Source: Glandiceps talaboti
Lineage: Eukaryota > Hemichordata > Enteropneusta > Spengelidae
Direction: 5' to 3'
Assembly: GCF_964340395.1 (NCBI RefSeq)
Contig: NC_135567.1
Location: forward strand, 12,191,484-12,255,483
DNA: 64,000 bases
The notes below the pieces were generated by a model. That model made no database searches and had not been told where the DNA came from. It was given only the letters and a program-made list of their open reading frames with translations. Shown here in pieces: positions 1 through 15,008 of this stretch. The translations under genes were made by a program, and so were the position numbers. Position 1 is the stretch's first letter. Every line of letters starts with the position of its first letter.

Positions 1-9
1 TTCCGTTTT

Positions 10-244
10 ATCATGGCTTCCTATCAATGTGAACTCAGTGCATACTGTGGTGTTCTGTTTTGTGTAACAGACAGACTATATGTGAGTGTGTAGTGATAGC
101 GAGATTTATGTCGTTTATAACGTTACAGTTTGGTAGTTTTTGCACAGCTTCTGACAGGCAAACTTTAACTTGGCAGAACTGCCATGCGTTGTAGATATTT
201 CACTGTGACATCGATCGATCATGACTTCCTATCAATGTGAACTC
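10..244. repeat. 27-bp direct repeat pair
   Basis: A 27-bp sequence at 10-36 (core CTTCCTATCAATGTGAACTC) recurs at 218-244 with one difference (G/A). The two copies lie 208 bp apart, and the second runs straight into the GATC/GACC tetranucleotide tract. The intervening 180 bp shows no gene. This is probably a local duplication or the remnant of a repeat. Confidence 0.8.
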
Positions 245-291
245 GATCGATCGACCGATCGATCGACCGACCGACCGACCGACCGATCGAC

Positions 292-333
<42 letters not shown>
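243..333. repeat. CGAT/CGAC/TGAT compound tetranucleotide microsatellite
   Basis: Runs of CGAT and CGAC (243-290) pass into a pure GATT run (290-333). The apparent open frames across it, rich in Ser-Ile-Asn-Gln, come only from the period-4 repeat and are not genes. Confidence 0.95.
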
Positions 334-432
334 CTCTATTACTAGCTGGCGTGGTTCCCGCAATTCCCCATCCACGCACACACACAAGCGCTTACTCATT
401 TACTCACGCACGCTCGCTCACGCACGTACTTA

Positions 433-452
433 CTCACACACGTACACGCACG

Positions 453-489
<37 letters not shown>

Positions 490-504
490 ATACATACATA
501 CACA
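433..504. repeat. CA / CATA microsatellite
   Basis: A CA-rich dinucleotide run grades into CATA. It lies in a short region otherwise without recognisable features (334-618). Confidence 0.95.
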
Positions 505-618
505 GAAAGACAGTTACTCATTCAGCTTGTCCGTCCGTCAGTCATTAAGGTTGATAATATTCTTTTCAAGTGACCACAAAAACCTTCACCCTTAGCCTTA
601 GGGATGTTAAATTTTATC

Positions 619-878
619 GTCTGGCTTGACAAAAATCTTACCAACAGCGTTTCGTCAATCGTCTGGCGTGACAAACATCTTTACCAATACTGTTACACTT
701 TCTTTGCGTCAGCTACCGTGAAGATCATGTCCCTGGTAAACCTAAGGTTGGCGCGTTCTTTGATAATTTTGAGACAGTCATTTGACTAAAATGTATCAAT
801 TGTAATTCAGTTCTTGTCGTGCCATGGCGCCAGACGATAACATGTGGAAATATTAATTAGATTTTTGTCGAGCCAGAC
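619..878. mobile_element. foldback (MITE-like) repeat
   Basis: The 20-bp sequence at 619-638 (GTCTGGCTTGACAAAAATCT) has its reverse complement at 859-878 with one mismatch, enclosing about 220 bp. Diverged copies of the same core occur near 658-677, 917-930 and 948-966, so the whole block looks built from one element. There is no coding capacity. I infer a non-autonomous foldback or MITE remnant; no target duplication was identified. Confidence 0.55.
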
Positions 879-1200
879 GAGAAGATTTACAACATCAAAG
901 AGATGTTTTGTCTAGCCAAACTAAAAACTGTACCAATGTCAGTGAGATTTTGTCAATCCAGGCGACGTTTTGTTTCAGGGTTCATGTATGGTTTTCTTCA
1001 GAGTCTTTGTAAATCTTCAGATCTAGGTGACCTCTTTGCAGCCTGAGAACGAGAGCGTCACAAGTTACGTGATCTTCTGAAGTTCAATCAACCTTGACTG
1101 TGACGACCAAGGTTTAATAGACGGCGCCCTCAGCGAATCTTTATACTACTTACTTGTTTTTACTTCATTTATATTTTGCAATTTTTAGGAACGAACGCGT
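879..1200. other. no gene seen
   Basis: Apart from degenerate copies of the 619/859 repeat core at its left end, I see no exon, RNA gene or tandem repeat here. Confidence 0.6.
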
Positions 1201-1340
1201 ACACACTGACACACACATATATATACACACAAATACACACCCACACACACACACATACATACATACATACATACATACATACATACATACATACATACAT
1301 ACATACTTACATACATACATAGATGCATGCATGCATGCAT
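1201..1340. repeat. CA/CATA/GCAT microsatellite
   Basis: CA-rich sequence passes into a long CATA run (about 1253-1320) and ends with GCAT repeats. All open frames across it are period-4 artefacts. Confidence 0.95.
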
Positions 1341-1956
1341 CAAGCATTTAGCAAAACACATTAAAAAAATTGTTAAGAAAATCAAACAAAATCAATTAAA
1401 ACTTAAAGAAAAAAAAGTTTTTAATATTGTAATGAGCCTACCGGTATGTTTTAAAAAGAGAATTCGCCCAGGTACATGGATACTAAAGATTCCCCTTTCA
1501 GTCAGAATCATACGCCTCGTTATATTTCAATGGGCTATACAGGAGATCGAATCGAAAAGGCTTCGTTGCTAGTTATTGACGCAGCCCAGGCTTTGACTTT
1601 GGATGTAAAGAGTCACAGATGAGTCATTATTTTCATTTTGTGAAAGAGAGGTCTGGCCTTGTCTCTAACTTTCGGGACGAAGTGTACGAGGGCCTTTGTA
1701 TTTAATAGGCAGCTTTTGTTAATTGTGGGGCAGTGTATAGACGATCGCACAATGGTTTGTATGCCCTGAATTCACTCACTCAGAACTGGGTCGGTTGACA
1801 CTTATTAAGGAACCAGGTCAGTTAAGGCGCCATCAAAATTAAAAGCTTTGTTTGCCGTCCATGAATCTCCCAAAATCCTACTCGGCAGACAGGGAAAACA
1901 CAAACAAACGCAGAAAAAAATCAATGCTAACATGCGATGTAAAGTTCACTTATCTG

Positions 1957-1960
<4 letters not shown>
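1341..1960. other. no gene seen
   Basis: AT-rich intergenic sequence. The longest open frame (81 codons, from 1327) starts inside the microsatellite and shows no recognisable protein features. Confidence 0.6.

Positions 1961-2030
<70 letters not shown>
1961..2030. repeat. (TA)n microsatellite
   Basis: About 35 uninterrupted TA dinucleotides. It is self-complementary and could extrude as a hairpin. Confidence 0.98.
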
Positions 2031-2032
<2 letters not shown>

Positions 2033-3239
2033 CATTTGCAATAGTATGGAATACGGCCTTCCACGGAAATTTTGACCAAAGCGGAATGTTTTTTCCCCTT
2101 CTAAATATACCGACAAACCTACCCATACGCGGACGTCGGTAAACAACGAATTTAATTGATGTTGCCTAATTGTGTTTGTGACACCATTAAGCCATGGCCA
2201 TTTGCCAATGAATACGCTTTGTTCACTCTCCTTGCCTTGTGTCTAGTGCAGTGAGTTCACATCCTTTGATTATGTACACTACCATAGGGTCGAACTACTT
2301 AACAAAATTCGAGTCCGCCTGTCTCAAAACTACCCACCAGCATTGAGTTTTTGTGTCTGTTTTTCACAGTGTAATCTTTCACTCCTTAGTGTTTAATTGT
2401 ACACAAATTGTTGATAAGACAAAGGCTGGCTAGCCCACTGCACATAACATTACACACATCTCATGCGGTAAACTAACAACTTCAGTGAAAGCCATGAACT
2501 CCGTGCATGGCTGGTATTCTATGTCATATGACAAGCTGGTATTTATCATAGCAGTAAGTATTCGCATATTTGAACAGCCTTGCTAATTGTAGCTCGAAAG
2601 TTCTTGAGGACTTCTACCTGTTACGACTTGATGCTGACCACCTTCCCCGCTGTAACATGTCAATTTGATATTTTCCGTTTATTATGCCTCATGAAGATGA
2701 GAAAATCCGACTCGGACTAAGCCCACCCCCCCCCCCCACCCCACCCCACATTCCTCCTCCCAAAGTAACATTCTATATTTCCTTAATTTTTAACTAATCA
2801 GTAAAGAAAAAATTAATGATGGGTCCGCTAGCTGCAAATTGTCCTTATTATTTGTATGTAGAAAAAAAATCATTCGCACGAGTCCTAATTGCTGAAACGA
2901 TTAGCTATTGAATGTTAACTTTCAGCGTTGAGAAAGAAATCGGTTCGAAACAACTCAAATAGCTGTGAATTTTTTTTTTCGGATAACTTTTTCCCGATGG
3001 AAAAAAGATAAAAAGAAGTACTAAAACCGTTCATTTCTGCTGATTTCACTGTCTTCTTAGCTGTTGGATGTGGATGTGTATAGTACTGGCTTCACGTCCA
3101 TTTGTAAACAATGAATAAACAAATCCGCAACTTTTACTTTGATGTGTTGTTTTGACATTACATGTACTGTGTTTGATATTCTCGAGAGCCAGAACACATG
3201 CTAGTATTACTGATGAAACAACGATGTACCTCTTGAAGT
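2031..3239. other. no gene seen
   Basis: Unique-looking intergenic DNA with a C-rich run near 2728-2748. I recognise no coding exon, RNA gene or transposon end. An ORF on the minus strand from 3462 to 3046 overlaps the 51-bp repeat and is not convincing. Confidence 0.55.
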
Positions 3240-3341
3240 TGACGGGTACGTTGCGGACGGTGCCGTAAAGAGGTATGTGGTTTACGAAGTTGTCGGGTAC
3301 CTTGCAGACGGTGCCGTAAAAAGGCCTGGACTTTACGACGA
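3240..3341. repeat. two copies of a 51-bp tandem repeat
   Basis: The copies at 3240-3290 and 3291-3341 share GACGGTGCCGTAAA and neighbouring bases. A related segment occurs far away near 21,678-21,714 (GACGGTGTCGTAAAAAAGGC), which suggests a dispersed family rather than a purely local duplication. Confidence 0.75.
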
Positions 3342-4108
3342 TGTGTGTTTGAATACTCAGCATCATATACATACGGCAACATGTACAAGTCAATACGAAA
3401 AAATAACAAACTATTTTTGGTAATGAAAAATTTTTGGTGAATTTTATGACCCCAGAATCCATGAACCTTCATTCTTGCAACAAACTACATGTATTTGTAT
3501 ACAAAAACAGGGACGGTCAACGTAAAACTACATATTTGATCATTTGCTGTATTATTTTTTTGCTGCATTCTCTTGTATTAGGATGTGAATTACCATAAAT
3601 CATCACCACAAAACATCTGGTTTTGCTGACAACACCGATTTGAGAGACCGACACCATGCACCAGCTAATATTGCCAATACACAACTTAAACACGGAGCAG
3701 TATACTCTGTTGTGTATCGTTAGATTGGTCAATTCAGCTATTTACAAAACAGTGATATTGTCGCCCTATTCAGTAAAATCTCATCGAGAGCTGACAGTAG
3801 CAAGCACTCTTCACCACCATTCAATTCAACAAAGAGAATTTAAAAGGCGTGTGGAATTCTTCAACTTTGTCAATAAAACCATTCAAGTAGATTTAGGGTA
3901 AGTACCGTATATGCATGAATGACTTTGAATGGTAGCACAGTGGCGCTTGTAAGAGTGTGCATGACTCCGTACTTCAAAAACGTGTCTTGTTTGGCGGATG
4001 GCCTGTTCGCTGGTATCGCGCATGTTGTTCTTTCCCCGATGTGTTTACTCTGCGTTTAATTCGCTCCTTGTTGTCAATGAACGCAATCGATCTATCAGCC
4101 GCCACGAC
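3342..4108. other. no gene seen
   Basis: Intergenic sequence. An 81-codon plus-strand frame at 3656-3901 is followed by GTAAGT at 3899-3904, a donor-like hexamer. The peptide resembles nothing I know and has no clear acceptor, so I do not call an exon. Confidence 0.5.
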
Positions 4109-4238
4109 AGTCTAGCTGCTAGACCCTGGGCTTTCTTCTGAACTATGCGAGGCTGGAACACCCGAGGCTATCGCCCTCACTAGCGACCTTCCATCGCCTT
4201 CACGGTGAGCAGAAAAGCCCGAGGGGTCTGGCAAGACT
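4109..4238. mobile_element. MITE, about 130 bp, AGTCT...AGACT termini
   Basis: The left arm (4109-4140, AGTCTAGCTGCTAGACCCTG, then GGCTTTCTTCTG) is the imperfect inverted complement of the right arm (about 4208-4238, ending GGCAAGACT). The same terminal sequence, including GCTAGAC and GGGCTTTCTTC, is found on the element at 12,696-12,856, so these are two members of one non-autonomous DNA-transposon family. No clean target duplication was found at this copy. Confidence 0.7.
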
Positions 4239-4470
4239 ACAGCCACGGCAGCACTATTGAAGGCAATTCGTGATCTCTGTGGGCAGTGCCGGCGTCCCTT
4301 TTTTTAAAGAAATAATTGTCCTGTGTGACATTTCCAATAATTTGATTAAAAGTACGCTTAATCAATATTACCAACGACAGTGACCCAATTCAGCCCGTGG
4401 GCAGTGTCATAGATAGTTTATGGACTGCCTGTTATGGAACCAAGCGTATTCGTGCTAATGTATGTACAAA

Positions 4471-4512
4471 CTGACCTGATGATGGTCTGTTAACGGGGCA
4501 AAAGCTAGTCAG
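4471..4512. other. CTGATGA...AAAA hairpin, retroelement-like signature
   Basis: CTGAC at 4471-4475 pairs with GTCAG at 4508-4512. Between them lie CTGATGA, a short irregular stem and an AAAA. The layout resembles the CUGANGA / GAAA core of hammerhead-type motifs carried by some retroelements, but the second box is CAAAA, not GAAA, so an active ribozyme is unlikely. It may be the tail of a degraded element. Confidence 0.3.
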
Positions 4513-4562
4513 AACATTTCAGTTGGCTTTTTTGTAAAGACGATCGAGGCGTCTTTTGTGAT

Positions 4563-4634
4563 TATGTATGTATGTATGTATGTATGTATGTATGTATGTA
4601 TGTATGTATGTATGTATGTATGTATGTATGTATT
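4563..4634. repeat. (TATG)n microsatellite
   Basis: About 18 copies of TATG, uninterrupted. Confidence 0.98.
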
Positions 4635-5065
4635 GGTGTGGATCTGTAATTATCATTGCAAAATTTAAACAATAATTTGTTACGAAGTTACATCGGCATC
4701 AGTTGGGAAACCGTTTAAATAATAACTATACCAATAATATACCTGCAGGTACAGGTACCAGTTTAATTTGTATGGTTGGCATGACAACATCACCACAACT
4801 CATCACAGAAAGGTCTCGCGTGGTGTACCGATTTGTAGATTTGTTTTTATCAAGAAAGTCCAGCTAATTGTTTGTTAAACTTGTTGTATGACTGTTGGTA
4901 ATTAACACCCTGGGCCTGAAGGCAGGTTTTGGGATCGGTCAACTGAAATTGAGCACTTAATCACGGCATAACAAACAATCGGCCATCCGGACCGACTGAC
5001 CATCGGACCGATGAATGAACCTATCAATCGATCCAATCAGCTTATATTAGTTAGTCAGTCGTCTT
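4635..5065. other. no gene seen
   Basis: AT-rich spacer between tetranucleotide tracts. It contains a small CTGCAGGTACAGGTACC-type repeat near 4744-4760 and nothing else that I can name. Confidence 0.6.
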
Positions 5066-5110
5066 ATCAACCAATCAATCAATCAGTCAATCAATCAATC
5101 AATCAATCAG

Positions 5111-5186
<76 letters not shown>
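5066..5186. repeat. (AATC)n microsatellite
   Basis: About 30 copies of AATC with two AGTC interruptions near the left end. Confidence 0.97.
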
Positions 5187-5218
5187 CTCTGTCCGTCTGT
5201 TTGTCGTTCTGTCTACGT

Positions 5219-5307
5219 AGCTGTCTGTCCGTCTGTCTCTATGTATGTATGTATGTATGTATGTATGTATGTATGTATGTATGTATGTATGTATGTATGT
5301 ATGTATG

Positions 5308-5386
<79 letters not shown>

Positions 5387-5459
5387 ATGTATGTATGTAT
5401 GTGTGTGTGTATGTATGTATGTATGTATGTATGTATGTATGTATGTATGTATGTATGTC

Positions 5460-5517
<58 letters not shown>
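5219..5517. repeat. compound TGTC / TATG / TG microsatellite
   Basis: About 300 bp made of TGTC, then TATG, TG, TATG, TG, TATG and a final long TGTC run. Frames of about 100 codons on both strands (Met-Tyr-Val-Cys and Ile-His-Thr-Tyr repeats) are artefacts of the period-4 sequence. Confidence 0.97.
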
Positions 5518-9150
<3,633 letters not shown>

Positions 9151-9812
9151 TACACTACACTACACAACACAACACAACACTACACTACACTACACTACAC
9201 TACACTACACTACACTACACTACACTACACTACACTACACTACACTGCACTGCTGCACTACACTACACTACACTGCACTACACTGCACTACACTACACTA
9301 CACTACACTACACTACAATACACTACACTACACTGCACTGCTGCACTACACTACACTTCACTACAGCACACACACATACATGTACCCGGGTCTAGTCTAC
9401 ACTACACTACACTACACTACACTACACTACACTACACTACACTACACTACACTACACTACACTACAATACAATACACTACACTGCACTGCTGCACTACAC
9501 TACACTACACTACACTTCACTACAACACACACACATACATGTACCCGGGTCTAGTCTAGTCTACACTACACTATACTACACTACACTACACTACACTATA
9601 TTACACTACACTACACTACACTACACTACACTACACTACACTACACTACACTGCACTGCACTACACTGCACTGCACTGCACTGCACTGCACTGCACCGCA
9701 CCGCACCGCCTCGCACCACACACTGGACTGCACTGCACTCGACTAGACTGCACCACACCACACCACACCTCCCCACACCACACCACACCACACCATACCA
9801 CACCTCACACAC
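9151..9812. repeat. (ACACT)n pentanucleotide array with higher-order structure
   Basis: About 660 bp of ACACT with variants GCACT, ACAAT and, toward the right end, GCACC and ACACC. A 21-bp insert beginning ACATGTACCCGGGTCTAGTC recurs at 9378 and 9538, 160 bp apart, so a block of the array was duplicated together with its interruption. The tract is strand-asymmetric (almost no G on the plus strand). Confidence 0.95.
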
Positions 9813-10032
9813 ATACCTACACTGCATATATACACACACACCGAGTGGTATATGGTAGGCACGCCTATAGATATACACATACGAACAGGCACGTATAAAC
9901 CAGAATAACACAAAGTCGCTTCCATGGTCGACTTAGCATGACCTGCATGTGACAGACAGTCATAATATTACTATATATGAGCAGAATACAGACCACCACA
10001 GCTATGCACTACACGGGGTGTGAGATATAACA

Positions 10033-10036
<4 letters not shown>

Positions 10037-10111
<75 letters not shown>
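10037..10111. repeat. (TA)n microsatellite
   Basis: About 37 uninterrupted TA dinucleotides. Confidence 0.98.
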
Positions 10112-10115
<4 letters not shown>

Positions 10116-11058
10116 AAACAATCCACAACCGAGCGTTTCCATGGCCAAAGTGTTTGCCATCCAAGGTGTGCCTTACTTCATCACGTTTCGTTGTATGTCA
10201 AGTGTATGAAGTACTTCAGTCGCCTAGCAACACGTCTTAAGATCTATTCAGTATATTTGTACTGGGTGTGAATCACCAAACTGGAGCTATAGTCGCCATG
10301 TTGAAACGTGACAACTTCTGCTTTTCAACTTATGTACAAAATCTAGCGATATCTTTGAATGTGGAATTCCTTCTGTCAAAATTCTCCACTTCAACTTTTT
10401 TAAATCAGTCCAAACGAGGCACTCAACACTTTAGTTATTTATTTTTCGCAGCAACCTATGGAATAATCGACTTGTTAACACAAACCCTACCCGTCTGGGC
10501 ATTTCTAAATGGTTTACCTGTTATCACCACCGTGACCGGCCGACCGTGTCTAGAGAACGTTCACTGGATTCCTCTTCGTATATCTGGCTAAAATGTTTTT
10601 GTTGGCAAACACCATGCGTCGCATGGCAACCATAATTGCATCAGCTCTTACCCAACACAAGTTATGTCCACATTTAGCTTATTTGCTTAACATGAGAGTA
10701 AGTCAAATTAATAGTTCAATACAGGACAAACATCTGACTTCACTTAGGTAGGGCTCAGACCCCCGCCCCTTCCAAAATTGAAAATTATTTAAAGACAACA
10801 CAATTATTTCAAATCAGTATCTTGTGTTATGTAGTACTGTAAACACAAAGCATGAGAAAAAAAACTTATTTTATTGATTTTAGTAATGTGTTTTATTGCC
10901 ATACATTTACCATTGATGACATTTTTATTAATTTGTATTTAGGGGTACAAAACAGACTCCATTAAGAGTACAATTGTCTTTATATAATGAGAACTAAAAT
11001 GGTTCACCCCACCCCCATCACTAAATTAAAAGAATTTAGTTTTTATCCTATATTGAAC
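10112..11058. other. no gene I can support
   Basis: A 107-codon plus-strand frame (10,268-10,591) is open but has no recognisable features. The rest is AT-rich with short A or C runs. I see no RNA gene or transposon end. Confidence 0.5.
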
Positions 11059-11578
11059 TACGTCATTACATGATTACAACGTCATCGGTTGTATCAGAAG
11101 TACTTTATCACAGAGTTACTACGTCATCATTTGTATCATACGTTACCGCATGGTTATTACGTCATCAGTTGTATCAGAAATACCTTAACGCATGCTTACT
11201 ACGTCATCAGTTGTATCAGAATTACGTTGTCACATGATCACTACGTCATCAGTTGTATCAGAAATACGTTATCACATAGTTATTACGTCATCAGTTGTAT
11301 CAGAAATACCTTAACGCATGCTTACTACGTCATCAGCTGTATCAGAAATACTTTATCACATGGCTACTAAGTCATCTGTTGTATCAGAAATACGTTATCA
11401 CGTGGTTATTACGTCATCAGTTGTATCAGAAATACTTTATCACATGGTTATTACGTCATCGGTTGTATCAGAAATACGCTATCACGCGGTTAATACGTCA
11501 TCAGTTGTATCAGAAATACTTTATCACATGGTTATTACGTCATCTGGTGTATCTGAAATACGTTATGCCATGGATACT
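11059..11578. repeat. 42-bp minisatellite, 12 copies, with ACGTCA in nearly every unit
   Basis: Unit starts (ACGTCATC) lie at 11,079, 11,121, 11,159, 11,201 and then every 42 bp to 11,537; one unit is 38 bp. Eleven of twelve begin ACGTCATC, and one (11,369) reads AAGTCATC. Five carry TTACGTCA, which fits the CREB/ATF consensus TKACGTCA. Because 42 is divisible by three, two or three frames stay open across the array (14-residue periodic peptides), which does not make it a gene. It could act as a clustered bZIP-binding element, but this is inference. Confidence 0.92.
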
Positions 11579-12228
11579 TTATGTGTCAGAACTCCACTGC
11601 CGGAGACAGTACACGAAATGTCTGTCATATTGACTTAGGTCTACATTCCTGGCAGTTGTTAAACTGTCTCTTAAAAAGCACCTAGGGGCATTTGGTGGGG
11701 CATATAAGTGATGGTAGTGTCACTAACCACATTCTTAACTCGGTCAAGTATCTATCCTTGCAAAGTTTTGTCTACTGTCGTATGCGCGGACTTGGTCGTA
11801 TAAGTTTTTGTAATTGGTAGCATAGGTCTTTACGGACAATTGCCCATCGTTAATCTTGTTGGCTTTATCATTATGGTGAAGTCAGTTGTGTATCGTTTAG
11901 ATCAAACCGCGTATCCACAGTACTTAAGTTATAAGGACAAATTATCTAAGGATCACATAGTTACGTCACTAGATTTCATGTTTCACACTTTATCAGTACT
12001 TTTCATATCACTTGATGTGGAGTCTATGCGGTTAGATGACTGGACCATCTGACTTAGTATACTGAATCAACAGAATTGGTATTGTCAAGACAGGTAACCA
12101 AAGTATTCGGGCTAATGAGCAGGTTTTAATAGTAGAAAGCAAGATTTTGTTGTCACTTTCACAAAAGATTTTTATGGCTATTTGGTCAATTAAAGCAAAC
12201 AAATATTAATAGCGCATGACCTCATACG
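11579..12228. other. no gene seen
   Basis: Unique-looking intergenic sequence. A 70-codon frame at 11,840-12,052 has no recognisable features. Confidence 0.55.
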
Positions 12229-12459
12229 CATGCATACATACATACATACATACATACATACATACATACACACACACATACATACACAAACCCACACACA
12301 GTAACGTACGTACAAACATATATACATAATACATACATACATACATACATACATGTACATACATACATACATACGTACGTACGTACATACATACATACAT
12401 ACATACATACCATACATACATACATACATACATACATACATACATACGTACGTACGTAT
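12229..12459. repeat. CATA / ACGT compound microsatellite
   Basis: CATA runs are interrupted by CACA and by blocks of ACGT (about 12,304, 12,374 and 12,447). Frames on both strands are artefacts. Confidence 0.96.
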
Positions 12460-12562
12460 CACCACCACCACCACACACGGCCAACAAAACAACTATACCA
12501 CCATCACGACCACCACCACCACCACCACCACCACCACCATTACCATCATCATCATCATCATT

Positions 12563-12608
<46 letters not shown>

Positions 12609-12666
12609 CCAGAACCACCACCACCACCACCACCACCACCACCACCACCACCACCACCACCACCAC
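12460..12666. repeat. CAC / CAT trinucleotide tract
   Basis: CAC repeats, then a run of CAT (about 12,541-12,608), then CAC again. The poly-Thr, poly-Ile, poly-Gly and poly-Asp frames across it reflect the trinucleotide repeat and lack any exon context. Confidence 0.95.
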
Positions 12667-12695
12667 AGTCATCACTGAATATTGGCAACAACACC

Positions 12696-12856
12696 CTAGT
12701 CTTGATGCTAGACGTTCGGGCTTTCTTCCGATACGATAAGCGAAAGAAGTTCGCAGTGAGGGCTTGTTCTCAAAGATGTTCCATCCTCGATAGTGATGTT
12801 CGGTCGTGTGTCGTATTCTATCGGAAGAACATCCGAGGTCTAGCAGCTATAGACTA
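12696..12856. mobile_element. MITE, about 160 bp, with 8-bp target duplication
   Basis: Terminal inverted repeats of about 38 bp: the left arm starts TAGTCTTGATGCTAGAC and the right arm ends GTCTAGCAGCTATAGACTA. Both arms run inward to the TTCCGATA / TATCGGAA pair. The octamer ACAACACC flanks the element at 12,688-12,695 and 12,857-12,864 as a perfect target-site duplication. Eight-base duplications are characteristic of hAT and P-type transposases. The element has no coding capacity and is related to the copy at 4109-4238. Confidence 0.82.
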
Positions 12857-13283
12857 ACAACACCATTACTACCCCGAAGAGTTATTGCAACGCTACGTGG
12901 AGTAAACATTCGAAACGCAGCAAACAAATCAATAATGATAATATTAAAGAGAAGGGCAGAAAGAACGCTACTAAAATCACTCATGTAAAGAAGAAAAAAA
13001 CACTAGTCGAAATATATGTTTTAGCCGATGTAATAAAACAAGGTCGTCATAAAGGTGGACCACTTTTCACGTCCCTTTGTTGCAAATGTACCGCTTCAAT
13101 TCTCACCGATATTAACATATGAAAGACGTTGTGTCTCGTGTGTAGACAAACTTCGTATGATATCAAGGGGAATGAGAATTGCAACTTAGTTTGGGCGTTG
13201 TCACGATACTGTTCGGTAGTGTCAGTCCAACCAATGTTCCAGGATCAGGATTTAGGTGAGAAACGACAACTTATCCACGGAGA
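12857..13283 (+). promoter_or_regulatory. presumed 5' flank / leader of the CCP-array gene
   Basis: This 427-bp stretch lies just upstream of the candidate signal-peptide exon. It contains a CCAAT box at 13,231-13,235 about 50 bp before the ATG. I see no convincing TATA box, so the transcription start cannot be placed. Assignment as promoter or 5' leader rests only on its position. Confidence 0.3.
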
Positions 13284-13359
13284 ATGTACATCCGGCAGAT
13301 TGATGTATTTATAGTGGCCGTTTGTCTCCTCGGCATCGGTAACACGGTATACGGACAAG
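13284..13359 (+). CDS. candidate first coding exon: signal peptide with phase-1 donor
   Basis: The ATG at 13,284 has A at -3. It opens 25 codons that read as a classical secretory signal: a short N-terminus with one Arg, a hydrophobic core VFIVAVCLLGIG, then NTVYGQ with a plausible cleavage after Gly24. The exon ends CAAG|GTAAGAC, a near-consensus 5' splice site with the GT at 13,360-13,361. It leaves one base (G) of the next codon, i.e. phase 1. Every CCP exon of the downstream array begins in the matching phase with AC, so splicing gives GAC (Asp) just before the first module cysteine. The mature protein would therefore start essentially at the first CCP. The gap to the first intact CCP exon is 13.5 kb, and I found no other exon in between. 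It is the only signal-exon candidate I noticed upstream on this strand; transcript evidence is absent. Confidence 0.62.
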
Positions 13360-15008
13360 GTAAGACAGTTTAACCTCACCTGTGATAGTTAACCCGTTGT
13401 TATATACGATGTAATGCCTTTCCAATATGATGTCAGGTAGTTAAGAAAATTGAAAAAAAACAACATAACATCTGTTCCCTGTTTTGTCGATAATTTCAAT
13501 AACCAACTAAACTTGCGCACGTGTTCTAATCAACGGGGTCTTCCAATGGCTTAACCTCAGAGCTAACGTTCCCTGCAACCATTCAACAATATCAGGTTGT
13601 CTAAGTCCACACAGTGAAAGTGGTATGAATAGTGTCGTCTGTCCAGATATTAAAGGGGCACAAACTGAGTTTATAAATAAGTCTTTGGCCGAGATTTCTG
13701 CAGCGTAGTTGAAACTCACTCGTAGGATTCCACTTCCTGAAGGATACATAACCATCACTTGTAATTGACTGAACTCAAACCTGGCATGAAGATATAATTT
13801 ATAAACAATCCGATGACGTAATTTATCATACGTATCAAAATTGTGGAGGTATTCATAGTAGGCTGTACTAACAGTGCCAGAAGAGAATTTGTAATGTCAT
13901 AGAAGACAGGCAGCGATATTAATGTTATACTATACTATTTTGATTAATGCTTTTCATGCAAGTATTTTCACTTGAATGCGCGCGCAGCTTGTGCCACCTT
14001 AAGTAATTTACCTGTTGTTGTTGGGTTTGCTGAATTATACATTTCTGATGTAAAGTCAGTTGTTGAGCGTAGATACAGAAAAAAAAGTTAGTGCAGAACA
14101 AAACAACGTTTTTTTTTGTGTGTATAATTCTATACCATGACCCCATTGCTTCAACAACACGAACTCGAGAACTTCAGATTGCAACCTGGGTCTCTTACAA
14201 TCCCATTTCGGATTACAATTATAATCTAGCTATGAAAACAAGTTGTTGGACAGCGCTATAGAAAAAGTTATTCAGAACAAAAGACTGATCCCATGCAATC
14301 CTTGTTAACATAACAGTAATGTTATGACCTAGGATTGAAACATAGGCCTTTAAGCTTATGTGCGTGTAGAATTATGCAGCAGGTGGGGGCCGTTCAGATC
14401 ACATCAGTTTGTTAGCATCACTAGTAACGTTTACTTCGCATAGTTCTCCCTCTAGGACCATTCAATATGTAACTGTAAAATACACCGTTCATTTCCTTTA
14501 TGTACTTGAGGTGTAATTAGTTTAATCATCAAAAAAAATTAAGACAAAAATGATAATCAGCTGTCTCGTTGTCATGCAGTCTACTGCATAACAATTACCG
14601 AGGACAAATCATAACTTTGTTGATACGTTTATAATCTGTTTGACTCAAATGAAAATACTCGCAGACAATCATAAATAAACTGTACTCGTATGTACAATTA
14701 ATATCAATGATGGTTTTTGATGGTGCCGAAATCGAATTTTAGCGTTGTTGGCACACTTGATAACTTGACAACGGTCTCCTCGACATTTAGTATCGGTAAA
14801 ACATTAAGCCCCCAAGTCGTTAACGTGTTTTCTGTAAATACCCGGTGTAAATTCCGCTAGTAACGTGATGGTAATTTGTACTTCAGTAATTACAATATAG
14901 GGTATGTATAGCAATGATACCTACTCCAAAATGTGTAAACTCAGTGATATAGAAATTTGGTTTAATTTTGAGAGAAGATTTCAAGATAGCCTACCTGTAC
15001 ACCTCCTC
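13360..15008. other. no exon seen within presumed intron 1
   Basis: AT-rich unique-looking DNA. A minus-strand frame of 83 codons (13,758-13,507) is unrecognised. No tandem repeat or transposon end was noticed. Confidence 0.5.

Noticed and set aside
3656-3904. Possible exon of 81 codons ending at GTAAGT
   Set aside because: The donor-like hexamer is common by chance, the peptide is unrecognised, and no acceptor or upstream partner is evident.
10268-10591. 107-codon plus-strand frame
   Set aside because: No recognisable domain, low-complexity stretches or exon context; the length is within chance for this much DNA.
11089-11638. Frames with a 14-residue periodic peptide
   Set aside because: They result from the 42-bp minisatellite, a multiple of three, and are open in more than one frame at once.
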